From assembly GCF_900114315.1 (NCBI RefSeq), contig NZ_FOSQ01000020.1, forward strand, positions 1 to 49,643: DNA of 49,643 bases, written 5' to 3'. The notes below the pieces were generated by a model. It saw only the letters and a list, made by a program, of their open reading frames with translations. It did not search any database and was not told the DNA's origin. Shown here in pieces: positions 25,497 to 35,642 of this stretch. The number at the start of each line of letters is the position of its first letter. Position 1 is the first letter of the stretch. This DNA comes from Falsiroseomonas stagni DSM 19981. Its GTDB lineage: Bacteria > Pseudomonadota > Alphaproteobacteria > Acetobacterales > Acetobacteraceae. Position numbers and translations under genes: made by a program.

Positions 25497-27100
25497 GCGG
25501 CGGCGTGCCGCGCGGCGAGCCATCCGAAGGTGAGGCCCCGCATCAGCGACACGCCGGCCTGGTAGCCTGCGCCGGATTCCGTCGGCGCCGCCGCATTGCC
25601 GCAGGCATAGAGACCCTGGATCGGCCGCCCCCGCACATGCTGCACGCGCGCATCGGGGTCCGTCAGCAGCCCCGCGGCGGAGATGCCGCCGAGCCGGATG
25701 CGCACCGCGCAAAAGGGCGCCTGCGCCAGCGTGCCGAGATTGGGATGCGCCGCGTTCGGATCGCCGGCGGTGGATCGCGCGAAGGCGGAGGAGCCGCGGC
25801 CATGGTCGCTGTCCTCGCCCCGCGCCGCGCCCTCATTGAAGCGCGCGACGGTGGCTTCCAGCGCGGCGCCATCCAGCCCGATCTTCGCGGCCAGTTCACG
25901 CAGCGTCGGCGCCTGAATCACCCATTCCGGAATCGGCGCGCCCGGTGGCCGTCTCGCAAAGCTGTATCTCGAAAAATACTGGGCATCGAAGAGCATCCAG
26001 GCCGGCAGGTTGGGGTGCCGATGCTGGCCCAGGTCGAAGCGCGTCAGCCCCGCCACCACATGCTGGAACTGGCTTTCATCGCAGAAGCGCTGCGCGCGGT
26101 CGTTCACCACGATGCTGTGGGGATAGGACAGGCCGCGCAGCCCGGCACTGAAGAAGACCTCGCCCTCCATCGGCGCGGGCGCGGGGATGGCATAGCCCAC
26201 CAGCATCGCCAGGTTGTTCGGCACGCGCCAGGTGGCGGCGCCGATCTCGCTGCCCATCACCAGGCCATCGCCTTCGATGCTGCGCGGGAAGATGTTCATC
26301 CAGTCGGGCAGGCCCTCGAAGCGATTCACCAAATCGTCATTGCCCTCATAGCCGCCGGTGGCGAGGACCACGCCGCGCCGCGCGGTGATGCGCGTGCCCG
26401 TACCCTCCACGCCGCAAACGCGCCCGCCTTCCACCAGCAGGCGCTCGGCGCGAAAGCCGGCCAGGATCGGCACATCAGCCGCCATCAGGCACTGCAGAAA
26501 CTGCCCCACCAGCGCGGGGCCAGCGGCCAGCAGGCGGCCGGCGCGGCGTGCTTCCAGCTCCGCCTCCGGCCAGGTGTTGCGCGCGCCGAGCCCACCCCAG
26601 GCGATGGCGTCGCCCCAGCTGACGCCGGCCTCGTTGTAGACGCCTTCCTCCAGCCGGTTGCCCCAGGGGCCCAGCGCGTCGCGCATGATCGGCGCGGCTT
26701 CCACCATGCGGCCGTCGCGGGACGATCCCGCCGCACTCGGGAAATAATGGTCCGGCAAGCCGCGCAGCAGCCGCATTGCCACGCCGGCATCGGCGAATTC
26801 GCGCAGCGCGATGCGGGAGGCTTGCAGATAGGCCTCCGTCATCGGCGGCAGCGCATAGCCGCCGGAGAGGAAGCCCATGTAGCGCCGCGCATCGTCCAGC
26901 GTATCGGAGAGGCCGGCCTCGGCCATCAGGTGATTATCCGGCACCCACAGCCCGCCCAGCGACGATGCCGTGGCGCCACCGATGCGTTCTGATTTCTCGA
27001 TGACCGCCACGCGCATCCCGCGCATCACGCCCGCCAGCGCGGCGGCGACGCCGGCGGCACCGGTGCCCGCGACAACCCAATCGACGTCGAGTTCCGTCAC
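25493..27100 (-). CDS. FAD-dependent oxidoreductase (FAD_binding_2, ketosteroid dehydrogenase/fumarate reductase-like)
   Basis: Flavoprotein of 535 residues. VVAGTGAAGVAAALAG is the dinucleotide-binding fold, followed by IEKSERIGGATASSLGG; the C-terminal CGNAAAPTESGAGYQAGVSL block closes the FAD site. Similar to 3-ketosteroid dehydrogenases and urocanate/fumarate-type reductases that act on C-C bonds next to a carbonyl. Three consecutive GTG codons (27106, 27103, 27100) follow AGGAAC; 27100 has the best spacing. First gene of a four-gene leftward operon, divergent from a flavin oxidoreductase operon 85 bases away. Confidence 0.85.
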   Translation of the reverse strand: MTELDVDWVVAGTGAAGVAAALAGVMRGMRVAVIEKSERIGGATASSLGGLWVPDNHLMAEAGLSDTLDDARRYMGFLSGGYALPPMTEAYLQASRIALREFADAGVAMRLLRGLPDHYFPSAAGSSRDGRMVEAAPIMRDALGPWGNRLEEGVYNEAGVSWGDAIAWGGLGARNTWPEAELEARRAGRLLAAGPALVGQFLQCLMAADVPILAGFRAERLLVEGGRVCGVEGTGTRITARRGVVLATGGYEGNDDLVNRFEGLPDWMNIFPRSIEGDGLVMGSEIGAATWRVPNNLAMLVGYAIPAPAPMEGEVFFSAGLRGLSYPHSIVVNDRAQRFCDESQFQHVVAGLTRFDLGQHRHPNLPAWMLFDAQYFSRYSFARRPPGAPIPEWVIQAPTLRELAAKIGLDGAALEATVARFNEGAARGEDSDHGRGSSAFARSTAGDPNAAHPNLGTLAQAPFCAVRIRLGGISAAGLLTDPDARVQHVRGRPIQGLYACGNAAAPTESGAGYQAGVSLMRGLTFGWLAARHAAA

Positions 27101-27185
27101 CACCACCGTTCCTGTCTCCCCGCCGCAGTCTTGACGCGCCGCCCCGCGCTGGCAAGGCTCGGCGCAACCAGGAAAGCACCGCGCC

Positions 27186-29192
27186 ATGAACGCCACGCCC
27201 TACCCGACGCTGTTCAGCCCCATGCGGCTCGGCCCCAAGGTGGCGCGGAACCGCACCTGGATGAGCGCGCATGCGACGCTGCTGGTGAAGGACCACGTCT
27301 TCACCGATGAACACGTGGCCTATTACGCCGAACGCGCGAAGCACGGCGTGGCCGTCATCACCATGGAATGCATGGCGGTGCACGAAACCTCCCTGCCCTA
27401 TCGCGGCAAGGCGCTGTCCTATGACCCGCGCATGGTGCCTCAGTACCGCAAGATCGCCGATGCGGTGCACGAACACGGCGCGCTGCTGCTGGCGCAGCCC
27501 TGGCACCGGGGGCGGGAGACGAATTCGGTGGCCTCCGGCCATCCGGTCTGGGCGCCCTCCGCCGTGCCCTGCGCGGTGTACCGGGAGATGCCGCATGTCA
27601 TGACCGTGCAGGACATCGACGCGATCCGCGAAGGCTATCGCCTGTCGGCGCGCCATGCGCGCGAAGGCGGCCTTGATGGCGTCGAGGTCCATTCGATGGC
27701 GCATGGCTACCTGCTGAACCAGTTCCTCTCCCCCGCCACCAACCATCGCGACGATGCCTTCGGCGGCAGCCTGGAGAATCGCCTGCGCCTGGTGATGGAG
27801 ATCATCCAGGCGACGCGGGAGGAGTGTGGCGCGGACATGATCGTCGGCGTGCGCATCAACAGTGATGACGGGCATGAGGGCGGGCTGCGGCCGGATGACT
27901 GGGCGGAGATCGCCGCGCGCATGACGGCGTCCGGCCTGGTCGACTACGTGTCCTGCAGCCACGGCACCTATCTCAACCGGATGCTGATCTACCCGACCTC
28001 ACCCGAAAGCCACGGCTTCCAGATGGCGGCGACGCGGAAGGTGAAGCAGGCGGTGGACAAGCCGGTTGTCGGCGTGGGCCGCATCGTGACCCCCGCGGAG
28101 GCGGAGAAGCATCTTGCCGCCGGTGACTGCGATTTCGTCGCCATGGCGCGCGCGCTGATCGCGGACCCCGAATGGGTCGCCAAGGCGCAGCGGGCGGAGG
28201 CGGAGGACATCCGCCCCTGCGTCGGTGCGAATTGGTGCATGTCCTCCATCTTCGCGCAGGCGCCCATCGCCTGCATCCACAACCCCGCCGCGGGGCAGGA
28301 ACGCGAACTCGGCGCGGGCACCTTGAAGCGCGCGGAGCGGCCGAGGAAGGTCGCCGTGGTCGGCGGCGGCCCGGGCGGCATGCGCGCGGCGCTGACGGCG
28401 CGGCAGCGCGGACATGAGGTGACGCTGTTCGAACGCGGCCATGAACTGGGCGGGCAGGTTCGCCTCTGGTCCCGCGCGCCGTCGCGCACGGAACTCGCCG
28501 GCGTCGCGGATTGGCTGGAGGGCCAGATCGTGAAGGCGGGCGTGCAGATCCGCACCCAGACGATCGCAACGGAAGACATGCTGCTGGCGGATGGCTACGA
28601 CTCCATCGTTATCGCCACGGGATCGAAGGGCCTCCGCCATGGCTGGACGCCGCTGCGGCCGGAGAAGTGGAATGGCGCGCCGGTGCCCGGCACGGACCAG
28701 CCCCATGTCCTCTCCTACATGGAGGCGCTGCGCGACCGCATCGCGCCGGGCCAGCGGGCACTCATCTATGATGGCCTCGGCGGGCGGCAGGCGGTGGTGA
28801 CGGCGGAATACCTGGCCAGCCAGGGCGCGCAGGTGGAATTCGTCACCTGGCTCGGCCAGCCCGCGCCGGACCTCGCCGCCAGCCGCGACTGGGGCAAGAC
28901 CTATGGGATGCTGAAGCGCATGGGCATGCGCTTCGCGACCGATCTGGAACTGGTCGCGATCGAGGGACCGACCGTGCGCCTGCGCGATGTCTATACGAAG
29001 GAAGACGTGGTGCGGGAGGGGATCGACACGGTGGTGCTGGCGCTGGGGGCGGAGGCGCAGGACGGCCTGTTCCACGCCCTCGCCCCGCGCCGCGCCCAGG
29101 GCCTGGACCTGCGCCTCATCGGCGATGCGCTGGCGCCCCGCCGGGCCGACAGCGCGATCAAGGAAGGCGAGGCCGCGGGGCGGGCGATCTGA
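27186..29192 (+). CDS. NADH:flavin oxidoreductase, trimethylamine dehydrogenase/2,4-dienoyl-CoA reductase type
   Basis: Two-part flavoprotein of 668 residues. An Old Yellow Enzyme barrel (about 1-340; [29 protein letters not shown]) is followed by a FeS segment and an NAD/FAD-type domain ([15 protein letters not shown]). In the FeS segment C345, C351 and C363 are present, but the second ligand is Ala348 (CVGANWC), where trimethylamine dehydrogenase has CxxCxxC. From memory the same Ala occurs in N-methylproline demethylase-like relatives, which would hint at an N-methyl or amine substrate. First gene of a forward operon with an NMT1 receptor, amidohydrolase and aldo/keto reductase. Confidence 0.85.
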   Translation: MNATPYPTLFSPMRLGPKVARNRTWMSAHATLLVKDHVFTDEHVAYYAERAKHGVAVITMECMAVHETSLPYRGKALSYDPRMVPQYRKIADAVHEHGALLLAQPWHRGRETNSVASGHPVWAPSAVPCAVYREMPHVMTVQDIDAIREGYRLSARHAREGGLDGVEVHSMAHGYLLNQFLSPATNHRDDAFGGSLENRLRLVMEIIQATREECGADMIVGVRINSDDGHEGGLRPDDWAEIAARMTASGLVDYVSCSHGTYLNRMLIYPTSPESHGFQMAATRKVKQAVDKPVVGVGRIVTPAEAEKHLAAGDCDFVAMARALIADPEWVAKAQRAEAEDIRPCVGANWCMSSIFAQAPIACIHNPAAGQERELGAGTLKRAERPRKVAVVGGGPGGMRAALTARQRGHEVTLFERGHELGGQVRLWSRAPSRTELAGVADWLEGQIVKAGVQIRTQTIATEDMLLADGYDSIVIATGSKGLRHGWTPLRPEKWNGAPVPGTDQPHVLSYMEALRDRIAPGQRALIYDGLGGRQAVVTAEYLASQGAQVEFVTWLGQPAPDLAASRDWGKTYGMLKRMGMRFATDLELVAIEGPTVRLRDVYTKEDVVREGIDTVVLALGAEAQDGLFHALAPRRAQGLDLRLIGDALAPRRADSAIKEGEAAGRAI

Positions 29193-29265
29193 ACATGAAG
29201 GATCGGCAATAATTGGCCCGGTTCTTGCTGGCGGAGGGCGGCACAATCCCGGAAGGAACCGCCCC

Positions 29266-30300
29266 ATGCCCTTCACCCGCCGCGCCCTGCTGGCCGCAGC
29301 CCCCCTGGCGACGCTGGCCGCCCCGGCTTCCGCCCAGGCGCTGACGCCGCTGCGCTTCACGCTGGATTGGCGCTTCCAGGGCGTCCATTCCTGGTACTAT
29401 CTGGCGCGGGACCGCGGCTGGTTCCGGGAAGCCGGGCTGGACGTGACCATCGACCAGGGCGACGGGTCCGCCAACACCATCACCCGCATCATGTCGAATG
29501 CCTACGAAGCAGGCTTCGGTGACATGAATGCGATCATTCAGCAGGCAGCCAACCGGCCCGGAGAGGCGCCGGTGATGGTATACCAGATTTACAACAAGGC
29601 CCCCTTCGCCCTGCTGGTGAAGAATTCCTCGGGCATCCGGACCATCCAGGACCTCCAGGGCCGCCGCATCGGCGGCTCCGCCGGTTCGCCGGCGCTGCGC
29701 CTCATCCCCATCTTCGCGCGGCTGAACAACCTCGACATGGCGCGGAACGAGGTGATGAACATCGCCCCCGCGATGCAGGAGCCGATGCTCCTGCGCGACC
29801 AGTTCGACATCGGCGCCGTCTTCACCGTGACCGCCTACATCAACCTGCTGGCGCTGGGCCAGAACCCGGACCGGGACTATCGCTTCTTCCTTTTCGCCGA
29901 CCACGGCATCGACATCTATTCGAACGGCGTCATGGCATCCCAGCGCATGATCCGGGACCGGCCGCAGCAGGTGCGCGGCATGGTGCATGCCATCAACCGC
30001 GCGATGCTGGAGACGGTGCGCAACCCCGCTGTCGGCGTCCAGGCCATGCAGCGCGTCGACCCCACCTTCAACCAGGAGATGGAGCGCCAGCGCATCGACT
30101 TCGCCTGGCGCACCATCATCGCGACGGAGGAAGCGGCCCGCGTCGGTGCCGGGGACCTCGACGATGCGCGGCTGGGTCGCGCCATCGCGCAGGTGGTGGA
30201 GGTGTTCGAACTGCCGCGCACGCCGCGGCCGGATGAGGTCTTCAACCGGACCTTCCTGCCGCCCGCGGCGGATCGCGTCGTGGTGCCGGTCCGCGCCTGA
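29266..30300 (+). CDS. NMT1/THI5-like ABC transporter substrate-binding protein
   Basis: Periplasmic receptor of 344 residues. The ATG at 29266 follows GGAAGGAAC and gives [20 protein letters not shown] with a signal cleaved near ASAQA. The mature protein starts [20 protein letters not shown] and contains [16 protein letters not shown], paralogous to the receptor at 22553-23581. It lies between a TMADH-like flavoprotein and an amidohydrolase, so its ligand is probably their substrate. No permease or ATPase genes are adjacent. Confidence 0.88.
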   Translation: MPFTRRALLAAAPLATLAAPASAQALTPLRFTLDWRFQGVHSWYYLARDRGWFREAGLDVTIDQGDGSANTITRIMSNAYEAGFGDMNAIIQQAANRPGEAPVMVYQIYNKAPFALLVKNSSGIRTIQDLQGRRIGGSAGSPALRLIPIFARLNNLDMARNEVMNIAPAMQEPMLLRDQFDIGAVFTVTAYINLLALGQNPDRDYRFFLFADHGIDIYSNGVMASQRMIRDRPQQVRGMVHAINRAMLETVRNPAVGVQAMQRVDPTFNQEMERQRIDFAWRTIIATEEAARVGAGDLDDARLGRAIAQVVEVFELPRTPRPDEVFNRTFLPPAADRVVVPVRA

Positions 30301-30350
30301 CACGGCGCGTGGCTTGCAGGGCCTTCTGGCCTGACGGACAGGAGGCCCCC

Positions 30351-31886
30351 ATGCCCATCGCGCCCGCGCTGCTGATCCGGGGTGCCCGCGCCTTCACCCC
30401 GGGCTGCGACCCGCATCGCCCGGCGGTGCGGGACGTACTGGTGGTGGGCGACCGCATCGCCGCCATCAGCGACCCCGATGGCCCGCCCCTGGTGCCGCCA
30501 CCGGGCGCCGAGATCATCGATGCGCGCGACAGGCTCCTCATGCCCGGCCTCGTCAGTGCGCATTACCATTCCTACGACGCGCTGCTGAAGGGCCGCTTCG
30601 AGGACATGCCCTTCGATGTCTGGGCGCTGCATTCGCAGCCCGCCTATTGGGGCAGGCGTTCGAAGGCGGAGATCCGCGCGCGCACGCTGCTCGGCGCGAT
30701 GGAATGCCTGCGCAACGGCATCACCACCATCCAGGACATGAACAGCCTGGTGCCGCAGGATGAGGAGACGCTGGATACCATCCTCTCCGCCTATGCGGAG
30801 ATCGGCATCCGCGTGGTCTTCTCCATCGCACTGCGGGATCTGCCGGACCTCGACATCGCGCCCTTCATGGCGCCGGATTTGTCGGTGGAGGCCGCGGCGA
30901 TCATCGGCGGCAAGCCTGGCGACCCGGCCGCGGACCTCGCCTTCGTGGAAGCGCAGCTGAAGCGGCTGCGGCCGCTGCCGGCGCGGCTGCATTGGGCGCT
31001 GAGCCCGTCGGGACCGCAGCGATCCTCCACCGCCTTGCTGGAGGGCATCGCGGATCTCTCCGAACGCTACGGCTTGCCGGTCTTCACGCATGTCTATGAA
31101 ACCCGCGCGCAGCTCGCCAAGGCGCGGCGCATCTACGGCGCGGATGGCGGATCGATGGTGCGGCACATGGCGCGCATCGGCCTGCTGACGCCGCGCACCA
31201 CGCTGGCCCATGCCGTCCACATCACGGAGGAGGAGATCGCGCTGGTCGCAGAATCCGGTGCGGGCGTCGTCCACAATCCGCTGGCCAACCTGAAATTGAA
31301 GAACGGCGTGGCGCCCGTGGCGGCGATGAAGCGCGCGGGGGTGCGCGTCGCGTTGGGCTGCGACAACAATTCCTGCAGCGACTGCCAGAACCTGTTCCAG
31401 GCCATGAAGATGATGAGCCTGCTGGCCGCGGGCAGCGATGCCGAACCCGCCGGCGTGCTGGCCTGCGACGCCGTGGAAGCGGCGACCACAGGCGGCGCCA
31501 GGGCCGTGGGGCTGGACGCCGAGATCGGCACCATCGCCCCCGGCATGAAGGCGGATTTGCTGCTGCTGGATCTGCGCGACCCCGCCTGGCTCCCCTTCAC
31601 CAGCGCCACGCGCCAGCTCGTGTTTTCCGAGACGGGCCGCGGCGTGGATACCGTGCTGGTCGATGGCCGCGTGGTCGTCCGCCATGGCCGCCTGACCCTG
31701 CTGGACGAGGCCACCTACCGCGGCGAATTGGCGGAGGTGATGGAGCAGGTGGAGGCCGATTTCGCCCGGCTGCTGCCCCGCCAGGCCCCCGCCATCGCGC
31801 CCCTGCTGGACGCCAATGCCAGGCTGGCGGCACAGGACCTTGGGCTGGACCGCCTGGCCGGCGGCGGATTGCGCGGGCGGCGCTGA
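30351..31886 (+). CDS. Amidohydrolase of the SAH/MTA deaminase-chlorohydrolase type
   Basis: Protein of 511 residues from an ATG preceded by ACAGGAGG. The metal site is visible as HYH in VSAHYHSYDALLKG, His in VFTHVYET, His in LAHAVHI and Asp in LGCDNNSCSD. Similar to 5-methylthioadenosine/S-adenosylhomocysteine deaminases and atrazine chlorohydrolase; deamination of an N-heterocycle is expected. It is a distant paralogue of the amidohydrolase at 21169. It has a C-terminal extension of about 60 residues after the barrel (from DEATYRGEL). Third gene of the 27186-32932 operon. Confidence 0.85.
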   Translation: MPIAPALLIRGARAFTPGCDPHRPAVRDVLVVGDRIAAISDPDGPPLVPPPGAEIIDARDRLLMPGLVSAHYHSYDALLKGRFEDMPFDVWALHSQPAYWGRRSKAEIRARTLLGAMECLRNGITTIQDMNSLVPQDEETLDTILSAYAEIGIRVVFSIALRDLPDLDIAPFMAPDLSVEAAAIIGGKPGDPAADLAFVEAQLKRLRPLPARLHWALSPSGPQRSSTALLEGIADLSERYGLPVFTHVYETRAQLAKARRIYGADGGSMVRHMARIGLLTPRTTLAHAVHITEEEIALVAESGAGVVHNPLANLKLKNGVAPVAAMKRAGVRVALGCDNNSCSDCQNLFQAMKMMSLLAAGSDAEPAGVLACDAVEAATTGGARAVGLDAEIGTIAPGMKADLLLLDLRDPAWLPFTSATRQLVFSETGRGVDTVLVDGRVVVRHGRLTLLDEATYRGELAEVMEQVEADFARLLPRQAPAIAPLLDANARLAAQDLGLDRLAGGGLRGRR

Positions 31887-31927
31887 GCCACCATTCTCCG
31901 GCCCACCAAACGGGCAGGAAGCAACAG

Positions 31928-32932
31928 ATGAACTACCGCAAGCTGGGCCGCAGCGGCCTCAAGGTCTCGCCCCTCTGCCTCGGCGCCATGATGTTCGGCG
32001 ATGCGACGACGGAGGCCGACAGCCACGCCATCATCGCCCGCGCCAAGGAGCAGGGCGTGAACTTCATCGACACCGCCGACACCTACAATGGCGGGAAGTC
32101 GGAGGAAGTGGTCGGCCGCGCCATCGCCAAGGATCGCGGCTGGTGGGTGCTGGCGACGAAGATGGCGAACCCGATGGAACCCGGCCCCAACGGCCGCGGC
32201 CTGTCCCGCTACCACGCCATGCGCGCGGTGGACGCCAGCCTCAGGCGCCTGAACACCGACGTCATCGACATCCTCTATCTGCACAAGGAGGATCACGACA
32301 CGCCACTGGCGGAGGTGGTGCACGCGCTGGCCGACATGATCCGCGCCGGCAAGATCCGCTATTTCGGCGTTTCCAACCACCGCGCCTGGCGCGTGGCCGA
32401 AATCTGCCGCCTCTGCGACGAAGCCGGCATCGACCGCCCCGTGGTCAGCCAGCCCCTCTACAACGCGCTGAACCGGATGGTGGAGGTGGAACACCTACCG
32501 GCCTGCGCGCATCTCGGCCTCGGCGTGTTTCCCTATTCGCCGCTGGCGCGGGGCGTGCTGACGGGCAAGTACCGCGCGAATGTCGCACCGCCGGAAGGCA
32601 CCCGCGCCGCCCGCCGCGACAAGCGCATGATGGAGACGGAATGGCGGCCCGAAAGCCTGAACATCGCCGCCGACATCGCCGCCCATGCGGCGACGCGGGG
32701 CGTCTCCGCGGCGCAATTCGCCCTGGCCTGGGTGCTGAACAACAAACTCATCACCGGCGTCATCGGCGGCCCCCGCACGATGGAACAGTGGGAGGAATAT
32801 GTCGGCGCGCTGGAATACCGCTTCACCGCGGAAGATGAGGCGCTGGTGGATGGGCTGGTGACGCCGGGGCATCCCTCGACGCCTGGCTACAACGACCCGG
32901 CCTACCCGCTGGAAGGGCGCATCGCGCGATAA
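31928..32932 (+). CDS. Aldo/keto reductase
   Basis: Oxidoreductase of 334 residues with the catalytic set Asp/Tyr (NFIDTADTYNGGKSE), Lys (LATKMAN) and His (ILYLHKEDHD), and the cofactor-loop SQPLYNALNR. The ATG at 31928 follows GGAAGCAAC. Related to the forward-operon reductase at 16867 but clearly distinct, closer to the general YajO/PhdYeSyl-like group with NADP(H) preference. Last gene of the operon starting at 27186. A double-hairpin repeat separates it from the convergent aconitase gene. Confidence 0.88.
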   Translation: MNYRKLGRSGLKVSPLCLGAMMFGDATTEADSHAIIARAKEQGVNFIDTADTYNGGKSEEVVGRAIAKDRGWWVLATKMANPMEPGPNGRGLSRYHAMRAVDASLRRLNTDVIDILYLHKEDHDTPLAEVVHALADMIRAGKIRYFGVSNHRAWRVAEICRLCDEAGIDRPVVSQPLYNALNRMVEVEHLPACAHLGLGVFPYSPLARGVLTGKYRANVAPPEGTRAARRDKRMMETEWRPESLNIAADIAAHAATRGVSAAQFALAWVLNNKLITGVIGGPRTMEQWEEYVGALEYRFTAEDEALVDGLVTPGHPSTPGYNDPAYPLEGRIAR

Positions 32933-32940
32933 GGGAAAAC

Positions 32941-32994
32941 AGGGGGAGCGCTGCTCCCCCTGACCCCCCTCGCCAGGGTCCAACCGGACCCTGG
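32941..32994. repeat. Double-hairpin intergenic repeat, copy B (likely bidirectional terminator)
   Basis: The first hairpin, 32941-32961, has stem AGGGGGAGC and loop GCT; the second, 32973-32994, has stem CCAGGGTCC and loop AACC, followed by ACC. The bases differ from copy A but both stems pair perfectly, so changes are compensated. It sits between two convergent stops (32932 and 33006). Confidence 0.75.
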
Positions 32995-33005
32995 ACCGGG
33001 AGGTT

Positions 33006-35594
33006 TCAGGTGGCGCCGGCCAGGGCAGCGTGTAGCACGCCGCCAGCGCGCATCCACGCCACTTCGCGCAGCGTGTCGACGCGGCAAAGCAATGTCGCCT
33101 CCACAACCTCGCCATGGCGTCGCGTCACACGCAGCGTCACCACCAGGCCGGGGCGCAGCCCGTCTGCCAGGCCGACCAAGTCGAAACGCTCGGTGCCATC
33201 CAGCCCCAGCGTCAGCCGCGTCACGCCCGCCGCGAATTGCAGCGGCAGCACACCCATGCCGACCAGGTTGGACCGGTGGATGCGCTCGAATCCCTCCGCG
33301 ACGATGGCGCGGATGCCGAGCAGGCTGGTGCCCTTCGCCGCCCAGTCCCTCGATGATCCCGTGCCGTAATCCTGGCCCGCGACGACGATCATCGGCGTTG
33401 CCTCCTCGCGGTAGCGCCGCGCCGTCTCGAACACCGTCGCGACATCGCCGCTGGGCTCATGCCGCGCGAAGCCGCCTTCCTGCTCCACCATCTCATTCCG
33501 GATGCGCGGATTGGCGAAGTGACCACGCAGCATCACCTCATGGTTCACCCGCCGCGCGACGAAACTCGAGAAATCCTTGTCGGGGACGCCGATGCCGCGA
33601 AGGTAGTCCGCCACCTCCCCTCGGCGCGGGATGGTCCCGCCCGGGGAGATGTGGTCGGTGGTGATGCCGTCGCCCAGCAGCAGCAGCGCGCGGGCGCCGA
33701 GGATATCGCCGCTCACAGGCGCGGCGCCGTCGAAGAAGGGCGGCTTCAGGATGTAGGTGCTGGCGGGGTCCCAGGCGAAGGTGGGGCCGCTGCCGCCGGT
33801 GATGGCGCGCCAGGCGGGATCGCCCGCGGTATCGGCATAGCCGCGGCGGAAGGCATCGGCGGTGATGAAGCGCGCCAGGGTTGCCGCCAGCTCGGCGGGA
33901 TCGGGCCAGAGGTCGCGCAGGAATACCGGCGCGCCGTCTTCGTCCTCCCCCAACGGATCACTCTCCACATCGCGCAGGACCGACCCCGCGATGGCACTGG
34001 CCACGACCAGGGCGGGCGATCCGATATAGGTGGCGCGCACCTGCGGATGGATGCGGCCTTCGAAATTGCGGTTGGAGGACAGCACCGCGGCCGCCACCAG
34101 ACCGTCACGCTCGATCGCCACGGCGGCCTGGTCCAGCAGCGGGCCGGAGAACCCCGCGCAGGTCATGCAGCCGAAGCCCGTGAGGTGAAAGCCCAGCGCA
34201 TCGAGGCTGTCCTGCAACCCCGCGTCGCGCAGGTATTCGGCGACCACGCGCGACCCGGGGGATAGCGAGGTCTTCACCCAGGGCTTCGCCCGCAGCCCCC
34301 GCCGCACCGCGTTCCGCGCCAGCAGCGCCGCGCCGATCATGGCAGCTGGGTTGGAGGTGTTGGTGCAACTCGTGATCGCCGCGATCACGACATCGCCGTG
34401 CTGCAAGGGACGGTTGGCGCCAAGGCCTGGCACGGGCGTCTCCGCGATTTGCGGAAAACCCTGGCGCAGGCTGGAAGGAACGTCCCGCAGCGCGCGGCGG
34501 TCCTGCGGGCGCTTCGGGCCGGCCAGGGCGGGCTCGATGGCGGCAAGGTCGATCTCGACCTTGTCGCTGAAGACCACGCCTTCCCGCTCGCTCCCCCACA
34601 TCCCCTGCGCCTTCGCATAGGCCTCGGCCAGCGCGATGTCGGCCTCGTCCCGCCCTGTCAGGCGCAGGAAGCGGATGGTCTCCGCGTCGATCGCGAAGAA
34701 GCCCATGGTGGCGCCGTATTCCGGCGCCATGTTGGCGATGGTCGCGCGGTCCGGCAGCGGCAGCGCGGCCACGCCGGGGCCGTGGAACTCCACCAGCTTG
34801 CCGACCACGCCCTGGGCGCGCAGGCGCTGCACCACGGCCAGGACGAGGTCCGTCGCCGTCACGCCCGGGCGCAGCGCGCCCACCAGGCAGCAGCCCACGA
34901 CGTCGGGCACCGGCATGAAGATCGGCTCGCCGAGCATCGCCGCCCCGGCCTCGATGCCCCCCACGCCCCAGCCCAGCACGCCGAGCGCATTGACCATCGG
35001 CGTGTGGCTGTCCATGCCGACCAGCGTGTCGGGGAAGGCGTGCCATTCGCCATCCCGCTCCATGCTCCAGACCGGCCGGGCCAGGTGTTCCAGATTCACC
35101 TGGTGGACGATCCCCGTGCCCGGCGGCAGCACCCGGAAATTGTCGTAGGCCTGCTGCGCCCAGCGGATCAGCGCATAGCGTTCGGCGTTGCGTTCGTATT
35201 CCAGGGCGAGGTTGCGCGCGAAGGCGTGGGGCGATCCGCTCTCATCGGTGGCCACCGAATGATCAATGACGAGGTCCACCGGGATGCGCGGGTTGATCCG
35301 CTCGGGCGGCACGCCGCGCGCCACCATCGCGTCGCGCATCGCCGCCAGATCCGCCAGCAGCGGCACGCCGGAACTGTCGGGCATCAGCACGCGCACGGGG
35401 TGGTAGGCGATCTCCCCCGCGCCGCTGTCGGGCCAGGCGGACAGCGCGGCGATATCGGCCGCCGTCACGCTCTCTCCATCCTGGTGCCGCAGCAGGTTTT
35501 CCAGCAGAACCTTGATGGAGACGGGCAGCCTGGTCAGGCCAGGGTCCAGCGCCTGGATCGCATAGGCGCGATCCCCCACCACCAGGACAGCCAT
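33006..35594 (-). CDS. Aconitase-family hydratase (AcnA/IRP type), divergent
   Basis: Protein of 862 residues with both aconitase domains. FeS ligands are kept: C410 in ITSCTNTS and C476/C479 in [14 protein letters not shown]. In AcnA the last motif normally reads CxxCIGNSG, so I-G-N is replaced by A-G-F beside the cluster. The loop usually QDFTG is PDSSG (72-76). Substrate-site landmarks [32 protein letters not shown] and [13 protein letters not shown] remain. It may be an aconitase with altered affinity, or a hydratase for another tricarboxylate. Last gene of a leftward operon that starts with another aconitase; 48 bases after the nitronate monooxygenase stop. Confidence 0.85.
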   Translation of the reverse strand: MAVLVVGDRAYAIQALDPGLTRLPVSIKVLLENLLRHQDGESVTAADIAALSAWPDSGAGEIAYHPVRVLMPDSSGVPLLADLAAMRDAMVARGVPPERINPRIPVDLVIDHSVATDESGSPHAFARNLALEYERNAERYALIRWAQQAYDNFRVLPPGTGIVHQVNLEHLARPVWSMERDGEWHAFPDTLVGMDSHTPMVNALGVLGWGVGGIEAGAAMLGEPIFMPVPDVVGCCLVGALRPGVTATDLVLAVVQRLRAQGVVGKLVEFHGPGVAALPLPDRATIANMAPEYGATMGFFAIDAETIRFLRLTGRDEADIALAEAYAKAQGMWGSEREGVVFSDKVEIDLAAIEPALAGPKRPQDRRALRDVPSSLRQGFPQIAETPVPGLGANRPLQHGDVVIAAITSCTNTSNPAAMIGAALLARNAVRRGLRAKPWVKTSLSPGSRVVAEYLRDAGLQDSLDALGFHLTGFGCMTCAGFSGPLLDQAAVAIERDGLVAAAVLSSNRNFEGRIHPQVRATYIGSPALVVASAIAGSVLRDVESDPLGEDEDGAPVFLRDLWPDPAELAATLARFITADAFRRGYADTAGDPAWRAITGGSGPTFAWDPASTYILKPPFFDGAAPVSGDILGARALLLLGDGITTDHISPGGTIPRRGEVADYLRGIGVPDKDFSSFVARRVNHEVMLRGHFANPRIRNEMVEQEGGFARHEPSGDVATVFETARRYREEATPMIVVAGQDYGTGSSRDWAAKGTSLLGIRAIVAEGFERIHRSNLVGMGVLPLQFAAGVTRLTLGLDGTERFDLVGLADGLRPGLVVTLRVTRRHGEVVEATLLCRVDTLREVAWMRAGGVLHAALAGAT

Positions 35595-35642
35595 GCCGCG
35601 CTTCCCCCATCGATTGGGGAAAACCTAGGCGCGGCCTGCGCG

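Noticed and set aside
33006-35594. AcnD-type 2-methylisocitrate dehydratase
   Set aside because: No prpB, prpC or prpF genes nearby, and the cysteine motif differs from what I recall for AcnD. The substrate is left open.
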